Positions 56,930-64,000 of a stretch of DNA of 64,000 nucleotides are shown in pieces. The number at the start of each line of letters is the position of its first letter. Position 1 is the stretch's first letter. This DNA comes from Loripinus fragilis (lineage: Eukaryota; Mollusca; Bivalvia; Lucinida; Lucinidae), in assembly GCA_964019695.1 (NCBI GenBank), contig OZ026515.1:73977644-74041643 (forward strand), read 5' to 3'. The notes beneath the pieces were generated by a model that had not been told where the DNA came from, searched no databases, and was given only the letters and a program-made list of their open reading frames with translations. The position numbers and the translations under genes are program-made.

Positions 56930-57065
56930 TACTTTCCAGGGAGCAAGTTACAAAGGCACGCATCAAACTGGCCGGATGCGCAGGCTGGTCTGCACCTTTG
57001 TTGTTCACATGCGACAGAGTCAGGTTCTTACACGACAGAGGCCCAAGTTTGATGTGAGATATACG
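56930..57065 (-). repeat. Dispersed repeat, CAGACCAGCCTGC family
   Basis: GCGCAGGCTGGTCTGCACC is the reverse complement of the core GCAGACCAGCCTGCACATC seen at 62930. Confidence 0.5.
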
Positions 57066-57189
57066 GAAGGGCTTTAAAACCCTGACACGGTATAATGACA
57101 AAAGATAATTCTTTTTAGTGGCAAACACCCCATGTATATATATTTGTTGCATTGTTGCCCCTTCCTCAAATAAACGTACGCGCTTTTTG

Positions 57190-59600
57190 AGTCGCATAAT
57201 CAACACATAAGAATCATGTGTCCATCGGCGTCTGCGGCGGTGTCGTCGTCGTATTCAGTGTTGTCACACTTTTGGTTTGCGATCGGTAACTTTTGAAGGG
57301 ATTCATTAATTTAATCATCCATCAAACTTCAAACAGAAGGGTAAAGCATCAATTATACAGGTTAAGTTCGAAAGTGGCAGTTATCCACAAACTAATTAAG
57401 AGTTATTGCCCTTTTTGACTTTGATTTTGGGTAAATTGTGGTTTACGATCAATTACTTTTGGAGGGATGCAACACTGTCATTCAAATTTAACACTGATAA
57501 AGCATAAAATACAGGCCCAGTTCGAATTTGGAGGTAATTCGCCAATTTTTGACTGAGTTTTGGCCCTTTTTTGAATTAGGTTTGGGCTAATGCAAAAGCT
57601 TTATTGACTTTTTGTAGAATAAACATCACATTTCTCCAAAACTATGATTTCTTACAACTTCTCACTATAGGCAATGATTACCCAGTTCCTGTAGATAAGC
57701 ATAACCGTGATTAAAAATTTACCGCCCCTCCCCCAATGCATACCAAATATGTAAATTTCACAATAACTCAGTCAGTTGTCATTATTTTTTACAGAAATAT
57801 CGCATGCAGACAGAGTTACAATAAATAAGAAACATATGAAACGAGATTTTTGATCGAAGGACTGTGCCAGACCCCCTAGGTGGACTTAGTGGGTGGGGTC
57901 AAAACGTCAAAATTCAACTTTTTTGGAACATGATTATGTTGCATATCACATTAAAGGGAAACACGAATGCAGCAACATGGTAGCAAATATTTTGCCCGCG
58001 GAGCCCCGCTCACCCCATCCTCTGACCCTGGGGTCGAAATTCAACTTTTCCAGAACATGGTCAGATTGCATACCAAATTAAATAGAATCACGAATGCGGA
58101 AAAGTGGTAGCATATATTTTGCTCGCAGACCCCCTTCTACCCCCACTCGACCCTGGGGGTGGGGTCAAAATGTCAAACATTAACTTTTTCAAAACATGGT
58201 CATGTTGCATATCACCTTAAATGGAATCACAAATGCAGCCACATGGTAGCAAATATTTCCCCCACAGACCCCCCCCCAGGGCCCTGGGGGTCAAAAGGTT
58301 AAAATTAAACTTTTTCAGAACGTTGTCATGTTGCATATCAAAGGGAATCGCGAATGCAGCAACTTGGTAGCAAAATGCAGACAGAGGTACAATAATAAGA
58401 AACATATCAAACCTGACTTTTGATCGAAGGCCTGTGTCCGACCCCTGGGTGGACTTAGGGGGTGGGGTCAAAGGTAAAATTAAACTTTTTCAGAACATGG
58501 TCATGTTGCATATCAAATAAAAGGGAATCACAGGCGCAGCAAAAAATATTATGCGTAGAGACCCCCCCCCCCCCCCCGGCCCTGGGGGTCAAAAGGTTAA
58601 AATTCAACTTTTTCAGAACATGGTCATATTGCATATAAAATTAAAGGCGATCATGAATGCAGTAACATGGTAGCAAATATTTTGCCCGCAGCCCTCCCCC
58701 CAACCCTAGGGTCAAAAAGTCAAATTTAACTTTTGCAGAACATGATCATGTTGCATATCAAATTAAATGGAATCGTGAATGCAGCAACATGGTAGCAATT
58801 ATTTTGCCTGCAGCCCCCTCTCCCCTCAGAAGGTCAAAATTCAACTTTTTTCAGAACATGGTCATGCTGCACATCAAAGGAATCGCGAATGCAGCAACAT
58901 GGTAGCAACTCCAAGCAACTCCAGACAGAGGTACAATAAATATGAAACATATCAAACGTGACTTTGGATCTAAGACCTGTGCCGGACCCCCTGGGTGGAC
59001 TTAGGTGATGGGATCAAAATGTCTAAATTCAATTTTTAATAACATGGTCATGTTGCATATCAAATTAAAAGGAATCACAGATGCAGCAACATGGTAGAAA
59101 ATATTTTGGCCGGGAACCCCCTCCCACCCCCTCTAACCCTGGGGTCAAATTTAAATTTTTACAGAATATTATCATATCAAATTAAATAGATTCTCGAATT
59201 CAGAAACATAGCAGCAAATATTCTGCCTACATACCTTCTCCCTACCCCACTCAACCTTGGGCATGGGGTTAAAGGTCAAAATTCAACTTATTGAGAACAT
59301 GGTTATGTTGCATATGAAATTAAATAGAATCGCGAAAGCAGCAACATGCAAATATTTTGGCCACAAATCCCCACTCCCCGCCCCTCTGACCCTGTGGTCA
59401 CAAGTCAACTTGTTCAGAACATGGTCGTTTTGCATATCAAATTAAAGGGAATCACAAATGCAGCAGCGTTGTAGCAAATATTTTACCCGCAGACCCCGCC
59501 CCCATGGTCATGTTGCATATCAAATTAAAGGGAATGGGGCATAGGGCATCATGCAAACACATATTCTCTCCTTACACTTACACTCAACTGTAGGTTGGAT
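57190..59600 (+). repeat. Dispersed repeat with 13-unit internal tandem array
   Basis: The flanks (57190-57870) match 26330-26720 and a known mollusc repeat style (GGTAACTTTTGAAGGGATTC). From about 57870 a unit of 115-185 bp is reiterated: CAAAATTCAACTTTTTCAGA, ACATGGTCATGTTGCATATC, AAATTAAAGGGAATCACGAA, TGCAGCAACATGGTAGCAAA, then a C-rich stretch. Thirteen GTTGCATATC-like landmarks occur between 57930 and 59515. Three places (57805, 58377, 58922) also carry CAGACAGAGGTACAATAA, which suggests a higher-order period near 560 bp. Poly-C runs (58561-58577) may be miscounted. Confidence 0.8.
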
Positions 59601-59779
59601 TATAACATAAAATAAATTCTGAATGTGATCGTGTTGTATATAGAATTAAGGGGAAAGAAGTATAGACTTACATAGAAGCAAACACTTTGACCTTACACAC
59701 ACCCCTGACCTCTAGATCAGGTCGAAGTCAGACAGATAAGTTTATTTTGTATTGAACTAACCACTGAAAACTAGTTGAT

Positions 59780-59960
59780 AGGCTTTTAACCTTGATCTGT
59801 ATGATACCAAAGGTGAACTTAAGGGTTGGTGAAATGGGATTTATGTTTTGTGATTTATTAGTTTCTCTAAAATAACCCTTCGCCGGGAAAATATATTTGA
59901 CAAATTTTCCTTGTTTGACTTCTGTTCTGCCAGGCGACACATCCGATTCTCGGAATTCTA
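59780..59960 (+). repeat. 3' part of the 26.3 kb dispersed repeat family
   Basis: GAAATGGGATTTATGTTTTG, GTTTCTCTAAAATAACCCTT and TTTTCCTTGTTTGACTTC match 26640-26735. Confidence 0.6.
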
Positions 59961-60045
59961 TATCATGAAGAGTGCTAGCCTTGATTTTCATGTAAGAATG
60001 TAAATATATAAATGTTTTGATGTATCTGCATGTGCATGCATACAT

Positions 60046-60083
60046 ATGTGTGTGCATGCATGCATGCATGCATGCATGCATGG
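60046..60083. repeat. (ATGC)n microsatellite
   Basis: Eight to nine units of GCAT between GTGTGT and GGGAGT. Confidence 0.95.
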
Positions 60084-60334
60084 GAGTATGAACATTTAGG
60101 AGCATGTGCATGGTTTTCATATGTACATTGATGTGTGTGCGCATGCATGCGTGACTTTATATTTTTGCACTTTCCCTCCACAAGTATTGAAGTTGGCATC
60201 GCTGCCCCCCCCCCCCCAATATTGAAAAGCTTCCTACGCATATGAGCCAAGCAGCAATTCTTGGGTCACCGTTTGAAACACAAAATTATTTTACTTTCAT
60301 TCCTTAAAGTAAGGAAGGATGCAAAGATCAGCAA

Positions 60335-60750
60335 CCGATACACTCAAGTACCACATTTGACCCAGGACACCCCATCAGAAAGTGATAAAACACAATAAAT
60401 CACCACATACAAGAGAGCCAAGGGGTCAGCCCTTTTCAAGCAGGTGACCACAAGACTGCAATAAATAGACGACAAGATAGCATGACAAACACGAAACATA
60501 AGTAACAAAAAAGATCCACAAAAGAAGCACCGCCATGGAATGGTCAGTAAAAGTACATATACTTTTAAGTCAAGTCTCCTTTCCCACATACTCCCATCAC
60601 TCGCCAACATCAAGATTAATGCAAACCTAGAAAAGACACAAAGCAATGCATAGCAAACCATAGAACAAACACAGAACCCACACCAGGAGCAACAGCCAAC
60701 AACGAATCAACAACAGAATCACTGCCTTAGAATGTACAGCAGCCTAAGCC
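60335..60750 (-). repeat. Dispersed repeat family, minus copy
   Basis: Reverse complement of the 54.6 kb copy (TGACCCAGGACACCCCATC, GGGGTCAGCCCTTTTCAAGC) plus the further part shared with 28738-28960. Confidence 0.8.
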
Positions 60751-60837
60751 ACATGTCATCATTGTGTGTTAAATATAGTCTCACTTCTGAAACATTTTCG
60801 ATTCAGTAAATCATCACTCGTGAGTTTCTATAGCACA

Positions 60838-60965
60838 ATGGAAAATCCAGGAAACAAATGCTACAACTGCCCTCTCTATTCTGAATTTGATACAGTCATA
60901 AAACACTCCATTGTCACTCATTCAGGAAACACTTTAAAATATCGAAATCTACTCGTACATCTAAG
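60838..60965 (+). CDS. Possible zinc-finger N-terminal exon or fragment
   Basis: From ATG 60838 the frame reads MENPGNKCYNCPLYSEF and DTVIKHSIVTHSG. It holds CX2C followed by H and H at a spacing like a C2H2 finger (CYNC ... KHSIVTH). I have the impression of similar short finger starts in mollusc multi-copy proteins, but cannot name the family. After about residue 42 the text runs into the repeat at 60.97 kb, so the gene is truncated or spliced there. There is no support for expression. Confidence 0.3.
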
Positions 60966-62240
60966 TAGTGTCCACAAGTGTAAACTGACAGGTAGCGGCC
61001 ATTTGGCGGTCATCTTGGTTATCTGACGAAGCCCATATTCAGACTTAGGCGAGAGATTGTTAAAAGTAATATATATATATGTGAAATTTGGCAGCAATCG
61101 GGTAATAAATGACTAAGGTAGAGTGTCTATAAGTGCAAACTAATTGGTGGCGGCCATTTTGTTGGCCATCTTGGTTGACTTTCGTCGGGCAAAACTCGTA
61201 TTCAACTTTAACGAGAGTTTTATGGAAGCAATCCATATATGAAATTTGGAAAAACTCAGATAAAAAATGAAGAAGTGGACACTGATAGGCGTTGGCCATC
61301 TTGCTAATCGTTCAACAGATAAAAAAAACGTATTCAAACTTTTATTTTCTTGTTCTTTGGGATCATGGGTTTTATTGTGGAACTTTGAAACTATTAGATG
61401 GTAACTGATGAGGCCCAGAAAATTTGCACACTCTTGTTTCAGTTCTTTGGTGCATTCTTTGCTTCCAAAGGATAACCTTTTTAAGAACACATTTGACTTC
61501 ACTACAGCTGGTGATTGGGACTATGTGGCGGAGGTAGAACGTCTCCCTACCCTTCACTATAGTGTAGATTTTATTTTCTTGTCCTTTGGGATCATGGGTT
61601 TCATTGTGGAACTTAAAAACTATTAGAGGGTCACTGATGAGGCCTAAATGGCCGAAACTAGCTAGTCCGGCCAAGATAATTTGCACACTCCAATTTCAGC
61701 ACTCTTTGCTTCCAAAGGATAACTTTTTAAGAACATATTTGACTTCACTAAAGCTGGTGATTGGGACTTTGTGGCGGTGGTAGAACGTCTCCATGCCCTT
61801 CACTATAGAGTAGATTTTATTTTCTTGTCCTTTGGGATCATGCGTTTCATTGTGGAACTTTGAAACTATAAGAGGGTCACTGATGTGGCCTAACTGGCCG
61901 AAACTAGCTAGTCTGGCCCAGAAAATTTGCACACTCTAGTTTCATTTCTTTGGTGCATTCTTCGCTTCCAAAGGATAACATTTTTAAGAACATATTGAAC
62001 GAAAAATTCATGGAAGCAATCCAGAAAAAAAATTTGGAAGAAAACCAATTATAATGACTAAGTTAGAGAGACCTGTCGTGGCGGCCATTTTTACAGCCTT
62101 CTTGCTTATCGTTTGACAGAAAAAAACTGTATTCAAACTTGAATGAGAGTTTGATGATATGAAATTTGGAAAAAATCTGATTAAAAATGACTAAGTTAGA
62201 GTGACCACAGCAACTGACAGACAGACGGACGGACGGACAA
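60966..62240. repeat. About 145-bp array (GCGGCCATTTT words), interrupted
   Basis: Units carry GTGGCGGCCATTTTGTTGG, CCATCTTGGTTGAC, ATTCAACTTTAACGAGAGTT, GGAAGCAATCCATATATGAA and AAATGACTAAG. Landmarks are near 60997, 61150, 61290 and 62082. The gap between the last two holds the inverted 240-bp satellite. The array ends with GACAGACAGACGGACGGACG, as this repeat class often does. Confidence 0.7.
61335..61995 (-). repeat. 240-bp satellite in reverse orientation, about 2.7 units
   Basis: The reverse complement reads ACGTTCTACC, GACCCTCTAATAGTTT and AGCAAAGAATGCACCAAAGA as in 29255-30210. It breaks the 145-bp array at AACGTATTCAAACTT on the left and AAGAACATATT on the right. Confidence 0.88.
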
Positions 62241-62321
62241 GCCCAAAACAGTAGAGATAATGTTTTGTTTGCTTGTTTGTTGATAAGTTTGTCAGTTGAT
62301 TTTTTGTGATGGTGGCACGTG

Positions 62322-62346
62322 CGTGCGTTTGTGTGTGTGTGTGTGT
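62322..62346. repeat. (GT)n microsatellite, short
   Basis: GTGCGTGCGTTTGTGTGTGT and on; about nine GT units. Confidence 0.8.
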
Positions 62347-62859
62347 TATTGTCAAGATGCTGTAACGAAAATTCACAAACCTAATTTTATAAACATCCAA
62401 CCTTCATAAATATTCATGTAACAAAGCGATAATGTTTACTTCTACCACGACCTCTAAGTAATGACACTCGCTTCATGCAATGCATCTACCGTTACAGTCA
62501 CGCCTCAAAGCGTTTTGTGGAAGTATAGCACGACGTGAACTTACCTGTATATTATATTACCCATTCAGTGGAGAATAACACCATGCAATTAGAAAATGAT
62601 GGATTACAAATGCTATGTTTACAGTAGCATGTTACCTGTACACAAGGCCGTCATCACAGGTCCAGCAGGTCCGTCGAGTGCCCAGCCACTTTTTTGGCCG
62701 AGTATGCTCTCTGCCGTGTCCCTTTTGCTGGTTTCGGCTCACTTTACTCTGTGCTTACCATTTATTAATGCAATTATCAATAACGCACATTGCGCGTGTG
62801 AAAACATTGAAAAATAATAATGACACCTGTTTAATTAATTTCATAATCAGATGGTCTTA

Positions 62860-63060
62860 ATGGACGTTATCATACTTATGGACCGTGTCAAAAGAAATCC
62901 CGACGTAGCTGCATGCGAACGTCAAGGGCGCAGACCAGCCTGCACATCTGTGCAGTCTGATCAGCGCCTTTGTTATTCGCTCCTAGGAAGATATAATTAT
63001 AAACTTGCTACACTCAAAATTCAAGCATTCTAGCTAATCTCTGTAACTGAGTAGGTTTGT
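62860..63060 (+). repeat. Dispersed repeat, CAGACCAGCCTGC family, best copy
   Basis: GCGCAGACCAGCCTGCACAT, CTGTGCAGTCTGATCAGCGC and TTTGTTATTCGCTCCTAGG. This phrase series is common in bivalve sequences. Related, more decayed copies are at 12.95, 16.05 and 56.93 kb. Confidence 0.6.
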
Positions 63061-64000
63061 TTGAGTCTTGCATAGTCAGAAACCCCGAAGACAGGTCTTC
63101 TTGTTGAGGTCTAGATAATTATATGATCCCTTAGATTGATCTATTGTTTTTTCTTCTTCTAATTAACATGTCGAGCGATAAAGTATGTTTAAAACGTGCT
63201 GACTTTACATATATGAGCATCATGAGCCTGTGTTGTTACAATGCATTCTGTCCCGCCTGTTCCAATTCAGCCCAAGACTTTTCGGTTCCACAAACGTTCA
63301 TTCGACTTTAAGAAGCCTGAGCAGAGAAGTGTTTAGCCGTCGTGGTTTGACAGTAGGCCCTGGCTCCATTACCATGAAGCCAAAGATCTCATCTTATGCC
63401 TACCGAAGCCAAAATCTAGATGAAGCTTGCATCCTTAATGGGTGTTCTACATGTAATTGAAAAGACTAAAAGTATATCTTTTCGAAAACACAACTCTTTA
63501 AAGGACCACCAAGGATCAGTGCTAAAAGTACTTTCCAAAACCTGCGGGGACATAGGTAAAAAAATGTCAAAGAAACATGCTGTAGAAAAAAAGTAAAAAA
63601 AAATCGTGACTGTCTGAAAACAATTTTGTCCAGCATTCGGTTTCTCGTGTGACAAGAAAGATCTTTTCTAGCAAAAGATCGTGACCAAAAGGACTGAAAT
63701 CTGGTCCCAAATGCATACAAAACCCATTAAAAACGCACATAGAAGCGCCCAAAATTTTAAAAAAAACTTGATGGACACCCCTTAGCCCCCCTGTTGAGAG
63801 GGGATTAATCCCCCCTCTCGTGTCTTCAGCACTCGATGTAATCTGATTGCTCGCTGGGCGCAAAAAGCCTTATTAAAGGGTTTGCAACAGTGGGTCTTAT
63901 GAAATGTACTTTCCAATGCCATTTCATCTTACCATACAGCTGTTTAAAGCAGGATGAAATTATTGAAATGTAAGCCTACAAACCTACACACAGACAGCAG
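63061..64000. other. Unassigned region
   Basis: No gene recognised. A small palindrome (GAGAGGGGATTAATCCCCCC) lies at 63795-63814. The open frames at 63230-63460 (plus) and 63567-63863 (minus) have no known domain. Confidence 0.4.

Noticed and set aside
60344..60661. 105-codon minus-strand frame with hydrophobic stretches, and the similar frame at 54699-54947
   Set aside because: Both lie in the same dispersed repeat; the resemblance comes from shared repeat DNA and no domain is present.

Overview
The window looks like nuclear DNA of a marine bivalve mollusc, probably a clam-like heterodont. It is AT-rich, spliced-gene DNA with no operons. It carries dispersed repeats that I recognise from bivalve genomes: tRNA-derived SINEs whose tails read 'GACGTAAAG', elements opening 'CAAGAGGGCCCTCGGGCCC', the 'GGGGAGATAAC' family, and the 'CAGACCAGCCTGCACATC' family. 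The species assignment is inference; no database was searched. Only one probable host gene exon is visible. Nearly everything else is transposable elements and satellite DNA, much of it nested.

Layout. 1-8.3 kb: tandem arrays (about 238 bp, 67 bp and about 187 bp units), the last split by a 1.35 kb decayed Tc1 element with 57-bp inverted termini. 8.3-16.4 kb: SINEs, dispersed repeats, a 1.25 kb non-autonomous DNA transposon (11039-12292) and a broken PIF/Harbinger transposase. 16.86-22.0 kb: a mariner-type element (31-33 bp inverted termini) that received a 4.2 kb LTR retrotransposon without coding capacity. 22-27 kb: bivalve dispersed repeats. 27.1-28.3 kb (minus): the last exon of a carbohydrate sulfotransferase of the HNK-1/CHST8-14 type. 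28.7-32 kb: dispersed repeats and a 240-bp array.

32.1-37.1 kb: a Penelope-like retroelement cluster. It has an inverted terminal piece, a 5'-truncated copy and a longer second copy, lies between (TA)n tracts, and carries two candidate hammerhead ribozymes. Both copies share one deletion that removed the reverse transcriptase active site. 37.2-38.2 kb: a Tc1-type non-autonomous element.

38.3-48.6 kb: a Jockey-type non-LTR retrotransposon (minus), split in its endonuclease by a 6.6 kb Ty3/gypsy element (41768-48400). The gypsy element has the unusual order gag-protease-integrase-reverse transcriptase-RNase H, which marks the Gmr1 group. Its capsid region resembles the SCAN domain, and its LTR has heat-shock-element-like sites just upstream of a TATA box. 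This is the most interesting object in the window.

48.6-64 kb: more repeats, including a second, badly broken Penelope-like element (50.8-54.0 kb) ending in a 234-bp-arm palindrome; a 13-unit array inside a dispersed repeat (57.2-59.6 kb); and the 240-bp array again, inverted and inserted in another array (61.0-62.2 kb).

All retroelement reading frames carry frameshifts or stops. Many are at homopolymers, so either decay or assembly indels could explain them.
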